A program made the translations under genes and the position numbers. From Pedobacter ginsengisoli (GTDB taxonomy: Bacteria; Bacteroidota; Bacteroidia; Sphingobacteriales; Sphingobacteriaceae): a stretch of 64,000 bases of DNA. Location of the stretch: contig NZ_CP024091.1 in the NCBI RefSeq assembly GCF_002736205.1, forward strand, positions 5,019,555 to 5,083,554, given 5' to 3'. This document shows, one piece after another, positions 8,468 through 18,380 of this stretch. The notes under the pieces are model-generated. The model saw only the letters and a program-made list of their open reading frames with translations, was not told the origin of the DNA and did not search any database. Within the stretch, counting starts at the first letter, position 1. Each line of letters begins with the position of its first letter.

Positions 8468-11400
8468 TTAGCTCAACCAAACCCTTAACATTGATAACAA
8501 CTTGTCCATATCCACCGGTTTAGAGATATAATCATTTGCACCTGCTTCAATACATTTCTCTCTGTCATTTTTCATGGCTTTTGCAGTTAAAGCAATAATT
8601 GGGAGCTTAGAAAAACGTTTCTCCGTTCTAATTGCTTTCATTGCCTCATATCCATCCATTTCTGGCATCATAATATCCATTAAAACAAGATCAATCTGTT
8701 CATGCTCGGCCAGTCTTTCAAGTGCTTCTCTGCCATTATTTGCTATTATAATATTTATATCATAAAGTTGTAATGCACTCGAAAGGGCAAAAATATTACG
8801 CATATCATCATCCGTAATTAAAATAGTTTTGTCCTTTAATGCCTTCTCAATAGTAGAGGTTCCCTTACTTTTATTTTGACTTTGAACTGTAGGCGACTTG
8901 TCACCTTGTTTAAGCTTATTCATGAAAAGACTTACCTCATCAATTAGTCTATCGTTTGACTTGTTCGATTTCAAAACCATAGCCTCAGTATACCTCATAA
9001 TGTGAGCCATTTTTTCGTCACTCAATTCCATTGCCGTATTTATAATTACAGGCACATGTACAAGTTCCGGCTTAGACTTAATCATGTCCAATAAATCAAA
9101 CCCAGAAATATCCGGAAGTTTTAAATCAAGTATAATACAATCAAAAGTGTGGTTTTCTAAAAGTTCCAGAGCCTCTTTTCCGTTAAATGCTTGCTTTACT
9201 TCAACACCACTTTCAGTAAGCTGCTGGGTTAAGAGTGTACTATGCAGTTCCTGATCTTCAATTACTAAAACCGTATTGAAATCATATTTTATATATGCAG
9301 AACTTAGAAGTTCAAAAGCTTCATCTAACCTGTCCTTTTCAATAGGCTTTTTAAGGAACCCAATTGCACCTTCTTTTTTGGCCTTACTTTCCTTTTCATT
9401 GCCGGCCGACATCATGTGCACAGGAATGTGTTTGGTTTTCGGATTCTCTTTAAGTTTTTTAAGTATTGTCCATCCATCCATTACTGGCAGCATAATATCA
9501 AGCACAATGGCATCGGGAAGTTGAGATATCGCCATTTCCAGTCCAACATCTCCGCTATGAGCAAGAAGAGGTTTAAAACCCTTTTCTATAGCGTAGTCAT
9601 TTAATACATCCGCAAAAACAACATCATCTTCTACTATTAATAAAGTTTGAGCGGTACCATTCTTAACCGGGAGCAATACAGGTTCTGGAATTAGCGGCAC
9701 AATTTTAGCCTCCTCCGCAACATGGTTAATTGCCTCTTTAGGGCTGTTTGTCGTATTCTCCTCAGGAATAAAAAGCGTAAATATGCTTCCATGGCCAGGC
9801 TCACTCTTAACCTGAATTTCGCCACCTAATATGTACGCTAGCTCCTTGCTAATAGACAGACCCAGCCCGGTTCCGCCGTATTTCCTGCTCGTAGATCCAT
9901 CTGCTTGCTGAAATGCTTCAAAGATTAGCTTTTGCTTATCCTCTGGTATTCCAATTCCCGTATCTTTTACTTCTATTGCTATAATTTTTTTAGTAGAGTT
10001 TCTTAGCTGCTCAGAATAAAACCTCGATTCCTTTGTTGCATTGCTTATATTTAAAGAAATCTCTCCATGCTCTGAAGTAAATTTAAAGGCATTTGATAAT
10101 AGGTTTTTTACTATTTGCTCCAGCCTGGTCTGATCAGTGAATATTGAATCTGGTAAATTTTGTTCAAGCGTTGTTTTAAAAGTGATTTTCTTGCTCCTAG
10201 CCAATTCACCGAATAACGCATCCATATCTTGCTGAACAACTTTAGGCTGAATGTGCTCAATAGTTAGGTCTATTTTGCCGGATTCAATTTTTGAAAGATC
10301 AAGAATATCATTAATAAGAGCTAACAGATCGGAACCCGCATTATGGATAACACCCGCATATTTAATTTGATCTTCGTTTAAATTCTCAGGTCTATTCTCT
10401 TTTAAAATTCTTGCCAGAATCAATATACTATTTAATGGAGTTCTTAACTCATGACTCATATTGGCCAAAAACTCAGATTTATATTTACTCGAAATCTCAA
10501 GTTCTTCAGCTTTTAAACTCATCGCTTCCCGGGCCTGATTTACAAGTATGTTCCGTTCTTCAAGCTGTTGCGCCTTTTCTTCTAGTTCTGCATTTGTTTG
10601 GCGAAGTTCCTCTTGCTGTACCCTAAGTTCTTCTTCTGATGCCTGCAACTGCTCAGATTTATAAACAAGTTCCTCGTTTGTTGTACGAAGTTCTTCCTGC
10701 TGACTTTCCAATTCCTCGGCCTGTTGCTGAGTTTGCTCAAATAAGGCCCGTAATGTAACACGTGCTACGGCACTGTTTATTCCAATACCAATGTTCTCGG
10801 CAATTGTGTTTAAAAACAACAAAGTAGATGAATCTGGTTCATTGTTTAAACCCAATTCTATCACTGCCAGCGTTTCATTTTCAAATAGTATTGGAAGTAG
10901 AAATATATGACTCGGAATCATGCTTCCTAATCCCGATTGTATTTTTATATAATCTGAAGGAACCTTGTTAAGAAGTTTGGCTTGTTTTTCAATCGCAGTT
11001 TGTCCAACTAGCCCCTCCCCAAATTGATATTCCTTTACGGCTCCTTTTGCTGTTTCGAATGCATAGCCCCCCACAAATTTTATTGTTTTTTTTGAGCGAT
11101 TAGCCAGAAATAGCGATCCAACAGAGGCATTTATATAATTACATATTGATGCCAATACTTTTGTAGAAAACTCTTCTGTGTCCTGTTCGCCCCGCATAGC
11201 TTCATTTACAGCGGTTACACCAGATAGTAACCAATTCTTTTGTTCATTTTCAGCTGAAATCCGTTCTAATTCAATATTAGATTCTCTGATTTGTCTTTCT
11301 GTTAATTTTTGCTGATCAAAAGTTTTTTTGATGTAAGAAAAGAGAAACAATATCAAACAGAAAATAATTATAGCACTTAGCAGAACTACCCATTCGCTTT

Positions 11401-11944
11401 GCTTGCTGCTACTTACAATTGCAGCTTTTCTTTTGGCTAGCAGCTTAACTTCATTCTGGATTATTTGGTTTCCTGATTTTAATATTTGGGATTTATAAAA
11501 TTGGCCCAAACCTCCCATTACCCTTGCTGATGTCGCATCTTTTCCCTTCGATTCATAAATGCGGAGAACTTCTTTCATCTCCTCAATTTTAGCATGCGCG
11601 TACTGACTTAGGGTATCAATTCTGATTTGCTGTTCAGCATTATCAATTGTTAACCTTTTTAACTCGGCTATTGTAGGCAGAATCTTTGAAACATTAGTGT
11701 GGTAAGGATTTAGATATTCTTTGTTTCCAGATAAAACGAACCCTCTGATGCTGGTTTCTGAGTTTAAAACCTGGAATTCAACATCCTTAGCTAAATTCAT
11801 AACATCATATGTATGACCTTGCCATTTTGTGTCTTTACTTAGCTGGTCAATGCTAAGATATGATGTAATTGCAGACACCAGAACAAATAATAAGGATATA
11901 GCAAATCCTGTTAGCACTTGTTGTTTAAAAGATAATTTAAACAT
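8468..11944 (-). CDS. Membrane hybrid kinase CHASE3-GAF-HK-REC-REC-REC
   Basis: Numbering here is from a TTG 42 nt upstream; the ATG at residue 15 (11944) is the likelier start, giving 1158 residues. Domains: membrane helix (about 25-45), extracytoplasmic CHASE3-like four-helix sensor (46-195), second helix (199-220), GAF (about 265-410), a long Gln/Glu-rich coiled coil (415-495), HisKA (His512 in MSHELRTP), HATPase (about 620-745, GGTGLGLSI), and three receivers with Asp830, Asp954 and Asp1104. The coiled coil repeats EEL, QQEEL and TNEEL units. It heads a tight run with CheR and a second hybrid kinase. The signal is unknown. Confidence 0.93.
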   Translation of the reverse strand: MFKLSFKQQVLTGFAISLLFVLVSAITSYLSIDQLSKDTKWQGHTYDVMNLAKDVEFQVLNSETSIRGFVLSGNKEYLNPYHTNVSKILPTIAELKRLTIDNAEQQIRIDTLSQYAHAKIEEMKEVLRIYESKGKDATSARVMGGLGQFYKSQILKSGNQIIQNEVKLLAKRKAAIVSSSKQSEWVVLLSAIIIFCLILFLFSYIKKTFDQQKLTERQIRESNIELERISAENEQKNWLLSGVTAVNEAMRGEQDTEEFSTKVLASICNYINASVGSLFLANRSKKTIKFVGGYAFETAKGAVKEYQFGEGLVGQTAIEKQAKLLNKVPSDYIKIQSGLGSMIPSHIFLLPILFENETLAVIELGLNNEPDSSTLLFLNTIAENIGIGINSAVARVTLRALFEQTQQQAEELESQQEELRTTNEELVYKSEQLQASEEELRVQQEELRQTNAELEEKAQQLEERNILVNQAREAMSLKAEELEISSKYKSEFLANMSHELRTPLNSILILARILKENRPENLNEDQIKYAGVIHNAGSDLLALINDILDLSKIESGKIDLTIEHIQPKVVQQDMDALFGELARSKKITFKTTLEQNLPDSIFTDQTRLEQIVKNLLSNAFKFTSEHGEISLNISNATKESRFYSEQLRNSTKKIIAIEVKDTGIGIPEDKQKLIFEAFQQADGSTSRKYGGTGLGLSISKELAYILGGEIQVKSEPGHGSIFTLFIPEENTTNSPKEAINHVAEEAKIVPLIPEPVLLPVKNGTAQTLLIVEDDVVFADVLNDYAIEKGFKPLLAHSGDVGLEMAISQLPDAIVLDIMLPVMDGWTILKKLKENPKTKHIPVHMMSAGNEKESKAKKEGAIGFLKKPIEKDRLDEAFELLSSAYIKYDFNTVLVIEDQELHSTLLTQQLTESGVEVKQAFNGKEALELLENHTFDCIILDLKLPDISGFDLLDMIKSKPELVHVPVIINTAMELSDEKMAHIMRYTEAMVLKSNKSNDRLIDEVSLFMNKLKQGDKSPTVQSQNKSKGTSTIEKALKDKTILITDDDMRNIFALSSALQLYDINIIIANNGREALERLAEHEQIDLVLMDIMMPEMDGYEAMKAIRTEKRFSKLPIIALTAKAMKNDREKCIEAGANDYISKPVDMDKLLSMLRVWLS

Positions 11945-12032
11945 ATGTAAATTAATAAATATTGAAGCCTTTAAAAGTAAATACAATGATAGTGCTTGTT
12001 ATGACAAGTTCACTAACTATTGCAAGATAAAT

Positions 12033-12719
12033 TTAATGTAATTCCCTTAAACATTGAGAATAAGTTACTCCTATTGGGATAACCTGCTCACCAATCCAAA
12101 TCTGAGAACGATCGAACTTACTAATTTTGTTTTTTGAAACTATAAATGCACGGTGGGTTCTAATAAAAGCTTTAGCCGGAAGCAGTAAAAGCATTTCGCT
12201 TATTGGAATTCTGGTACTTAGAAGAGGTTTGTTTGCAAGGTGTACCAGTGTATAATTGCCCGAAGCTTCTACATATAATATATCATCAATATAAACCTTT
12301 ATCTGCTCATAGCCATCTTTTATAAAAATAGCAGCCGGTTGTTCCTCACTTTCAGCACTATTTCTGAGGGTATAAAATTCCTGTGCTTTGTTGCAACCCT
12401 TTAAAAAACGGGCAAGTGAAAATGGTTTTAATAAGTAATCTACAGCATCGAGCTCAAAACCCTTAACCGCATGTTCGGAATATGCGGTTGTAAAAATAAC
12501 CATCGGAGGGTTTGTTAAGCTATTTAAAAAGTCAATACCGCTGATATCAGGCATCTTGATATCCAGAAAAATTAAGTCTATTTTATTGTTTTGCAAATAA
12601 GTTATGGCCTCAAAAGCATTTATGAAAGTAGCCTTCAGTTCAATAAATGGAACTTTTGACGCGTGCGACTCTATTATATCCAGGGCTATTGGCTCGTCAT
12701 CAATTGCTATTGCCAGCAT
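12033..12719 (-). CDS. LytTR-family response regulator
   Basis: This 228-residue DNA-binding regulator has a receiver (1-120, Asp53 in FLDIKMPDISG; switch lysine in LLKPFS) and a C-terminal LytTR domain (about 128-228) with YVEASGNYTLVHL and FIRTHRAFIVSK. It is encoded 83 nt downstream of the LytS-like kinase on the same strand and is almost certainly its partner. Such pairs in Bacteroidota often control membrane or transport genes, but the regulon cannot be read from here. Confidence 0.93.
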   Translation of the reverse strand: MLAIAIDDEPIALDIIESHASKVPFIELKATFINAFEAITYLQNNKIDLIFLDIKMPDISGIDFLNSLTNPPMVIFTTAYSEHAVKGFELDAVDYLLKPFSLARFLKGCNKAQEFYTLRNSAESEEQPAAIFIKDGYEQIKVYIDDILYVEASGNYTLVHLANKPLLSTRIPISEMLLLLPAKAFIRTHRAFIVSKNKISKFDRSQIWIGEQVIPIGVTYSQCLRELH

Positions 12720-12802
12720 TTTATAATCTCATTTGTTATGGTTGAATCTTCTTTTATGCTCAAATATAGATAACTTAAGTAAGTTTGTTAACCCGATAAC
12801 TA

Positions 12803-14305
12803 TTATAGTTGCAGTGTTAAATGAATAAAGAATTCATTGGCACTTTCCCTTACAATTAACTCATGCCTCCGCGGATATAAAAGTGCAAGTCTTTGTTTTA
12901 CGTTTTGTAAGCCAATACCACTTTTAAGTTTTTCTGGGTCATTGTCGGGTTTAATATGAATACTGTTATTTACATCAAAGTATAAAGTATTCTCCTTTGT
13001 TTGGAGGGTAACTTTTATATGTGATGGATGTTGTAAACTAACACCATGTTTAAAAGCATTTTCTACAAAGGGAATAAGCAACATTGGCGCTATCAGTTGA
13101 CCATTAATCTGATCTTCAATTTGTGTTTCTATTGAAATTGAAGCAGAGCGGGAGGTCCTTAATTTTTGTAAAGCAATGTAATTATTCAGGTAATCTACAT
13201 CTCTGGTTAGCGAAATTTTATCCTGCAGGTTTTCCTGAAGCATAAACCTCATCATATCGCCCAATTTCTGGATACCTTCGCCCGTACGTTCAGCTTTTTC
13301 TTGTAAGGCGGTCCCGTACAATGTATTTAAAGCATTAAACAAGAAGTGTGGGTTAATTTGAGACCTGAGGAAACTTAAACTTGCATCAGATTTTCCAAGT
13401 TCAGTTTTTAAGTTGTTAAGCTCATTAGTACTTTCATTTCTTTTTTTATAGATATACCACGATAAAGGAGCACTTATGATAAGTTGGGTAGGTATATGGA
13501 AAGCTATTACAACAGCTGCCACTTCGCCATGATTACTAAACATTAATGCGATAAGAGAAAGAGGAACACAAGATGCTAGGGTAATAAAAAATATCTTCCA
13601 GAAATAGTTCCAAAAGCCCTTTCCCGACTCTTTTACTTGTGGGATGAGATAGTATAAAGAAAAGATAACAATAGCTATTGTTGAACAGATCACCAGTGTC
13701 CAGCATACTATTACCTCAAATGGCGATGAGGTAGCTATTAGTAAAAGCAGACCCACAAACCAGAATGCTGCGCCAAAAACAGCCTCTAGCTTAGTGCGGT
13801 TGTAAGGATCATTACCTGTGTTCTCATTCTCTTTAATACTAATAATTAGTTTTTTGAGACATACATATATGGTTATAACCAACATCAACCACGCAGAATA
13901 GGTAAAACCTTTAAAAAAGAAGTGATTATAGGCATCCTGAGTGCTGTTAAAATCAGGAAACATATAAACTTTGCTATAGGTATATGTGACGCTTGTAATT
14001 AATCCAATACCCAGAAACAGGCCAATTAAAATCACCAGCGACAATGCCCGGCTATTTGCCTTAAAAAGAGCCGGAATGATACAGAAATTTAATAAGAGAA
14101 AACTAAAGTAGAGTATTGAAAAACGGAATAGTTCAGGAACAAGATAATTGGAAACATAAGAATATTCCATATTTGCACCTTTGGCCAAATATTCAAGCTG
14201 GCTAGGGGTCCGATCGCCCGAATTTGAAACAAGTAAAAGGATTGCAAACCCATAAAGGCTTGTGGCTATCCAAAATTCAACCTTCGTTAATTCTGATAAT
14301 TTCAT
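12803..14305 (-). CDS. LytS/YpdA-like sensor histidine kinase
   Basis: The 500-residue protein has about eight hydrophobic segments (residues 12-285), a short coiled linker, then the His_kinase domain with SQINPHFLFNALNTLYG (phospho-acceptor His320) and an HATPase region with IPFVENAFKHG and GIGLQNVKQRL. The order of N- and G-boxes fits the LytS class. The membrane part has no recognised ligand domain. It lies upstream of the LytTR regulator. The ATG is at 14305. Confidence 0.92.
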   Translation of the reverse strand: MKLSELTKVEFWIATSLYGFAILLLVSNSGDRTPSQLEYLAKGANMEYSYVSNYLVPELFRFSILYFSFLLLNFCIIPALFKANSRALSLVILIGLFLGIGLITSVTYTYSKVYMFPDFNSTQDAYNHFFFKGFTYSAWLMLVITIYVCLKKLIISIKENENTGNDPYNRTKLEAVFGAAFWFVGLLLLIATSSPFEVIVCWTLVICSTIAIVIFSLYYLIPQVKESGKGFWNYFWKIFFITLASCVPLSLIALMFSNHGEVAAVVIAFHIPTQLIISAPLSWYIYKKRNESTNELNNLKTELGKSDASLSFLRSQINPHFLFNALNTLYGTALQEKAERTGEGIQKLGDMMRFMLQENLQDKISLTRDVDYLNNYIALQKLRTSRSASISIETQIEDQINGQLIAPMLLIPFVENAFKHGVSLQHPSHIKVTLQTKENTLYFDVNNSIHIKPDNDPEKLKSGIGLQNVKQRLALLYPRRHELIVRESANEFFIHLTLQL

Positions 14306-14429
14306 TTGCTATTTATTAATTTTCGATATGCTTTGTTAATGCAATAGTACAACGACGCAAGATCTCAAAATTTAAAATGTGATGAAACAGTTAAAAAATG
14401 TGACGAATTATCATTTGAATTCTTTTTTT

Positions 14430-14437
14430 TAAGTTTG
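14430..14437 (+). promoter_or_regulatory. -7 box before the ArsC/Spx-like gene
   Basis: TAAGTTTG matches TAnnTTTG and is 5 nt from the ATG at 14443. A GTG at 14437 in the same frame overlaps this box, so the ATG is the real start and the mRNA should be nearly leaderless. Confidence 0.6.
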
Positions 14438-14442
14438 TGGGC

Positions 14443-14790
14443 ATGATCGTATACGGAATACCAAATTGCAATACTGTAAAAAAGGCCATGACATGGTTAA
14501 CTGAAAATGGGTTTAAACCAGAGTTTCATGACTTTAAGAAAAAAGGAATCAGTGCCGAAAAATTAAATGCCTGGTGTGATACATTTGGTTGGGAAACCGT
14601 ACTGAACAAAAAAGGAACTACTTGGAAAAAGTTAAGCACAGAGGAACAGCAAGAAGTAAATAGCAAAGAGAGTGCAATTAAGGTCTTAATGACTTATACA
14701 AGTGCCATTAAACGTCCAATAATAGAGGTTGATGGGAAGCCTGTTTTAATTAGCTTTAGCGAAGAAAGCTACCAAAGCATTTTAAAGTAG
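14443..14790 (+). CDS. ArsC/Spx-family thioredoxin-fold protein (YffB-like)
   Basis: This small cytoplasmic protein of 115 residues begins MIVYGIPNCNTVKKAMTWL. It keeps the first Cys of the family's CX2-3C region but has CNTVKKA, so it is a single-Cys form like YffB. The C-terminal IKRPIIEVDGKPVLISF fits the ArsC/Spx family. Family members are glutathione- or thioredoxin-linked reductases or RNA polymerase-binding Spx regulators. With only one active-site Cys and no ars genes nearby, arsenate reduction is doubtful. Confidence 0.88.
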   Translation: MIVYGIPNCNTVKKAMTWLTENGFKPEFHDFKKKGISAEKLNAWCDTFGWETVLNKKGTTWKKLSTEEQQEVNSKESAIKVLMTYTSAIKRPIIEVDGKPVLISFSEESYQSILK

Positions 14791-14872
14791 CAATACATAA
14801 AAATTTAGTACTGTACACGAACATTTTCCTGTTAATATTTGTTAAATAACTAACGTAATATTTAAACAGCGT

Positions 14873-14880
14873 TATATTTG
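14873..14880 (+). promoter_or_regulatory. -7 box before the exported beta-sandwich protein
   Basis: TATATTTG matches TAnnTTTG and lies 3 nt before the ATG at 14884; an in-frame TTG at 14878 is part of the box, not a start. A near-leaderless mRNA is predicted. Confidence 0.6.
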
Positions 14881-14883
14881 AGC

Positions 14884-15621
14884 ATGCTTAAGAAACTTTT
14901 GTTGGCATTGATCTTATTGACCCCTGCAACACTGTGGGCACAGGATGTTGTTTCAGGAACTGTCTATGATTTTGAAATAAAGACTTTACCACTTCAAGAG
15001 GTAAGTGTTAAAAACTTTAATAATAATCAAAGTACAACAACAAAAGCTTCGGGTAAATTCACGCTTGCAGCCAACGTTGGCGATGTATTAGAGTTCTCAT
15101 TAAACGGGTATCATAAAGATACACTTTACCTTACAAACCTTTCTCCAAAAACCATATTCCTCCCGGGAAGCTCTACCAGCTTAAAAGAAGTAAAGATATT
15201 AAGTGCTAAAATAAACCCTACAATTTTAAGCCCCGATCCCGAGGCAAAAGAATCTAAGCGGGTTGAGGCAGATGATTATCGTGGGAAACCAAATATTTCA
15301 AGAGCAGGTGGTATTAAGCTGAACTTAGGATATGGCAAATACAAAGAGCAGCAAGCCAAGGCAAAGGATTTGGAAGAGAAAGATCAATATGAAAACGAAA
15401 TAAAAAGTGTTTTTACCGAAGCCTATGTTTCGGATTTGGTAAAGCTAAAAGGTCAGGATTTAAAAGATTTTATGACCTTATATAGGCCACCTGTTGCAAC
15501 TGTGCAAAGTGCCAGACCATTCAACTACAAGTATTATACCGTACAGGCATATCATCAGTGGTTGAAACTACCACCTTCTCAAAGAAAACCGCCTCAGGTA
15601 CCAAGGTTAAAGAAAAACTAA
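14884..15621 (+). CDS. Exported protein with CarboxypepD_reg-like domain
   Basis: The product is 245 residues from the ATG. A signal peptide (LLLALILLTPATLWAQ) precedes a domain beginning DVVSGTVYDFEIKTLPLQEV and continuing through SGKFTLAANVGDVLEFSLNGY to about residue 105. This is the beta-sandwich seen at the N-termini of TonB-dependent receptors, here without a barrel. The rest (about 125-245) is charged and helical with a basic, proline-rich end and no family I know. It precedes the M1 peptidase by 74 nt on the same strand. Function unknown. Confidence 0.8.
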   Translation: MLKKLLLALILLTPATLWAQDVVSGTVYDFEIKTLPLQEVSVKNFNNNQSTTTKASGKFTLAANVGDVLEFSLNGYHKDTLYLTNLSPKTIFLPGSSTSLKEVKILSAKINPTILSPDPEAKESKRVEADDYRGKPNISRAGGIKLNLGYGKYKEQQAKAKDLEEKDQYENEIKSVFTEAYVSDLVKLKGQDLKDFMTLYRPPVATVQSARPFNYKYYTVQAYHQWLKLPPSQRKPPQVPRLKKN

Positions 15622-15695
15622 TAAAGTCGTTACATTACCAGGTGATTGCTTGGATTTTATACCTTTATTTCGAAATCTTTAAACTAAACTTTTAT

Positions 15696-17660
15696 ATGTC
15701 TTATAAGTCAACCATCCTGATGGTATTGTTGTGTGTATTTGCATTGACCACAGTGGCACAGCAAACGGATACAAAATCAAGTAATTATGATGCACATGCA
15801 GCATTTAATCCGCTTTTTTACACTCAAAATGGTAATGAATACAGATCGGCAAGTGGTTATCCAGGCCCAAAATACTGGCAAAATCATGCAGATTATATTA
15901 TAAGTGCAGATCTTGATGAAGCAAATAATAAAATTACAGGTTCAGTTACCATTACCTATAAAAATAACAGCCCCGATAAATTACCTTATTTATGGCTGCA
16001 GTTAGATCAGAATTTATTTGCACCCGAATCCAGAGGGAACTCACTCATTGCTGCCGGAAGCAGATATGGCGCCAGAGGCGAAAAACTAATTGGTGGATAC
16101 AAAATAGAAGCCTTATCTGTATCTCAAAAACAGAAAGCAGTTAAATTTACTTCTTTAATAGAGGATACCCGTATGCAGATAAGATTGGCTGAACCAATGG
16201 CTGCTGCAGGCGACGTGGTTACCATAAAAATGAATTTCTCATTTATCATTCCTATTAACGGGTCTGATAGGATGGGACATTTAACTACAAAAAATGGCGA
16301 AATATTTTCAATAGCCCAATGGTTTCCGCGGATGTGTGTTTACGATGATGTATTAGGATGGAATACCCTGCCTTATTGGGGTGCTGGCGAATTCTATTGC
16401 GAATATGGCGATTTTGATTTCTCTGTTACAGCACCGGCAAACCACATTGTTATGGGCTCGGGCGAGTTGGTAAATCCACAAGAGGTTTTTACTCCTGTAC
16501 AATTGCAACGATGGAATGAAGCAAAATCAAGCGACAAAACAATCTCAATTAGATCTGAATCTGAAGTTAATGATCCTAAATCCCGTCCTGAAAAGGATAA
16601 ACTTACCTGGAAATTTAAAATGAAAAATGCCAGAGATGTTGCCTGGGGTTCATCAAAGGCCTTTGTTTTAGATGCAGCTCGTATTAACTTACCAAGCGGC
16701 AAAAAATCATTGGCAGTTTCGGTTCATCCGGTTGAAAGTAATGGGAATGACGGTTACGGCCGCGCTGTTGAATATGTTAAAACATCTATAGAACACTATT
16801 CAGAGAAATGGTTCGAGTATCCTTACCCAATGGCAGTTAATGTTGCCAGTAATGTTGGTGGTATGGAGTACCCTGGTATTGTTTTTTGTGGCTGGAAGGC
16901 TAAAAAAGGCAGTGCATGGGGAGTTATAGATCATGAATTTGGCCATACCTGGTTTCCGATGATTGTGGGTAGTAATGAGCGTAAATACGGCTGGATGGAC
17001 GAAGGTTTTAATACCTTTATCAATAGAATATCTTCTTCGGAATTTAACAACGGAGAGTACAAGAAAGATCCCGATAACATGCATAAAGTTGCAGAGAAGC
17101 TACAAAATCCGGAGTTGGAATATATCATGTTAAGCCCCGATGCTATGAAAGAGCGTAACATTGGAGAGAACTTGTACTATAAGCCAGCTCAAGGCCTGAA
17201 TATCCTTAGAAACGTAGTATTAGGAGCCGGCCGTTTTGATTACGCTTTCAGGCAATATATAGATCATTGGGCCTTTAAACATCCAACACCGCAAGATTTC
17301 TTCCGTTCAATAGAAAACGGTGCTGGCGAGGATCTTTCGTGGTTTTGGAGAGGCTGGTTCCTGGATAACTGGAAAATGGATCAGGCTATTGTTTCTGTAA
17401 CAGAATCTAACCGAGATGAACCTAAAGGTTATAATATTGTTGTTGCAAATCTTGAAAAAATGCCAATGCCAATCATTTTGGAAATAAAAACCAAAAGCGG
17501 CAAAACCGATCAGGTAAAAATTCCGGTAGATGTTTGGATGAGAAATAATACATGGACAGTTCCTTATCCTACAACAGAGGAAGTGGTGTCGGTTGTTTTA
17601 GATCCGGAGAATTTATTGCCCGATGTAAACAGCGACAATAATAAATGGAAGAAAAATTAA
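15696..17660 (+). CDS. Exported M1-family metallopeptidase
   Basis: I place the start at the ATG at 15696, giving 654 residues with a signal peptide (STILMVLLCVFALTTVAQ); a longer frame from 15558 overlaps the previous gene and would bury that peptide. The zinc site HEFGH is at residues 413-417, with the third ligand Glu in WMDEGFNTF about 20 residues on. The usual GAMEN motif appears as GGMEYPG. An N-terminal beta domain (about 60-270) precedes the catalytic domain. It probably acts as a periplasmic aminopeptidase; the changed exopeptidase motif leaves specificity open. A strong terminator follows directly. Confidence 0.93.
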   Translation: MSYKSTILMVLLCVFALTTVAQQTDTKSSNYDAHAAFNPLFYTQNGNEYRSASGYPGPKYWQNHADYIISADLDEANNKITGSVTITYKNNSPDKLPYLWLQLDQNLFAPESRGNSLIAAGSRYGARGEKLIGGYKIEALSVSQKQKAVKFTSLIEDTRMQIRLAEPMAAAGDVVTIKMNFSFIIPINGSDRMGHLTTKNGEIFSIAQWFPRMCVYDDVLGWNTLPYWGAGEFYCEYGDFDFSVTAPANHIVMGSGELVNPQEVFTPVQLQRWNEAKSSDKTISIRSESEVNDPKSRPEKDKLTWKFKMKNARDVAWGSSKAFVLDAARINLPSGKKSLAVSVHPVESNGNDGYGRAVEYVKTSIEHYSEKWFEYPYPMAVNVASNVGGMEYPGIVFCGWKAKKGSAWGVIDHEFGHTWFPMIVGSNERKYGWMDEGFNTFINRISSSEFNNGEYKKDPDNMHKVAEKLQNPELEYIMLSPDAMKERNIGENLYYKPAQGLNILRNVVLGAGRFDYAFRQYIDHWAFKHPTPQDFFRSIENGAGEDLSWFWRGWFLDNWKMDQAIVSVTESNRDEPKGYNIVVANLEKMPMPIILEIKTKSGKTDQVKIPVDVWMRNNTWTVPYPTTEEVVSVVLDPENLLPDVNSDNNKWKKN

Positions 17661-17704
17661 AAGAAGAAGGGGTATCATGATCTAATGATACCCCTTCTTC
17701 TTTT
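17660..17704. terminator. Long bidirectional terminator
   Basis: A near-perfect 19-bp stem (arms 17660-17678 and 17685-17703) with a 6-nt loop has purine-rich and pyrimidine-rich arms (AAGAAGAAGGGG and CCCCTTCTTCTT). It sits between the convergent M1 peptidase and DUF2027 genes and can serve both. Confidence 0.9.
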
Positions 17705-17721
17705 AACATAATTGGCTTTAG

Positions 17722-18363
17722 CTAGTGGCTTTTAAAAAAGCTTTCCTTTAATTTCTGGGGATCTATTAATGCCTCAGTTTCGTCAAGTCGAATTAGCCAT
17801 CCTTTTTGCTTCAGCAAAGCAATATCTACTTTAGCAACAGAAAGATCTTTGCCTTTCAGGCTTCTTTTTATAACTATTGGAGGCTTAGGTTCTATATTAG
17901 CTACTGTATTAAACAGGGCTTCAATAATAAACTTAGGCCAGATCTGGATATCGCCCAAGTGATCTGAATAGATTTTTTTTGTTGAATGAGGAGCTAAAAT
18001 GTTAGCAAATTCCCCTTTAAAATCTCCTCCTTTTTCAGTAGTTAAACTAATAAGTAATTGGAATGATGTTTCGTTCACGATATGAAAGTGCGCTACAGAA
18101 TTACTGTGCTGATCGGTTACTATAGCAAGAAATACACCGTTTTTTATAAACTCTGTTTGAGGTGTAACTGGTGCAGGGCGATTGGTAACAACATCATTGT
18201 CTGTAACCTCTCCGTGTACCAATGTTACTTTAGATGCTAAAACTGGTATCTCAAAATCATTGGCATCAGTAACACCAATGGTGTCTTTGTCGATAATTCG
18301 GGTAATGTACCCTTCTAAATTCTCGTCAACAAAACGAACAAAGTCTCCTAGTTTGAAATTCAT
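17722..18363 (-). CDS. DUF2027-domain protein without an Smr domain
   Basis: The 213-residue protein opens with FKLGDFVRFVDENLEGYITR, the DUF2027 domain (about 1-75) that usually forms the N-terminus of Bacteroidota Smr/MutS2-like nuclease proteins. The middle (about 80-170) is a beta-rich segment. The C-terminus reads VDIALLKQKGWLIRL and has no Smr DLHG-type motif. It may be an Smr relative that lost its nuclease, or a stand-alone adaptor. It is divergently transcribed from the VF530 gene with overlapping promoter regions. Confidence 0.8.
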   Translation of the reverse strand: MNFKLGDFVRFVDENLEGYITRIIDKDTIGVTDANDFEIPVLASKVTLVHGEVTDNDVVTNRPAPVTPQTEFIKNGVFLAIVTDQHSNSVAHFHIVNETSFQLLISLTTEKGGDFKGEFANILAPHSTKKIYSDHLGDIQIWPKFIIEALFNTVANIEPKPPIVIKRSLKGKDLSVAKVDIALLKQKGWLIRLDETEALIDPQKLKESFFKSH

Positions 18364-18380
18364 ACACTTTTATTTATGTC

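Noticed and set aside
15558..15695. Longer N-terminus for the M1 peptidase
   Set aside because: It overlaps the preceding gene and would place the signal peptide internally; the ATG at 15696 is preferred.
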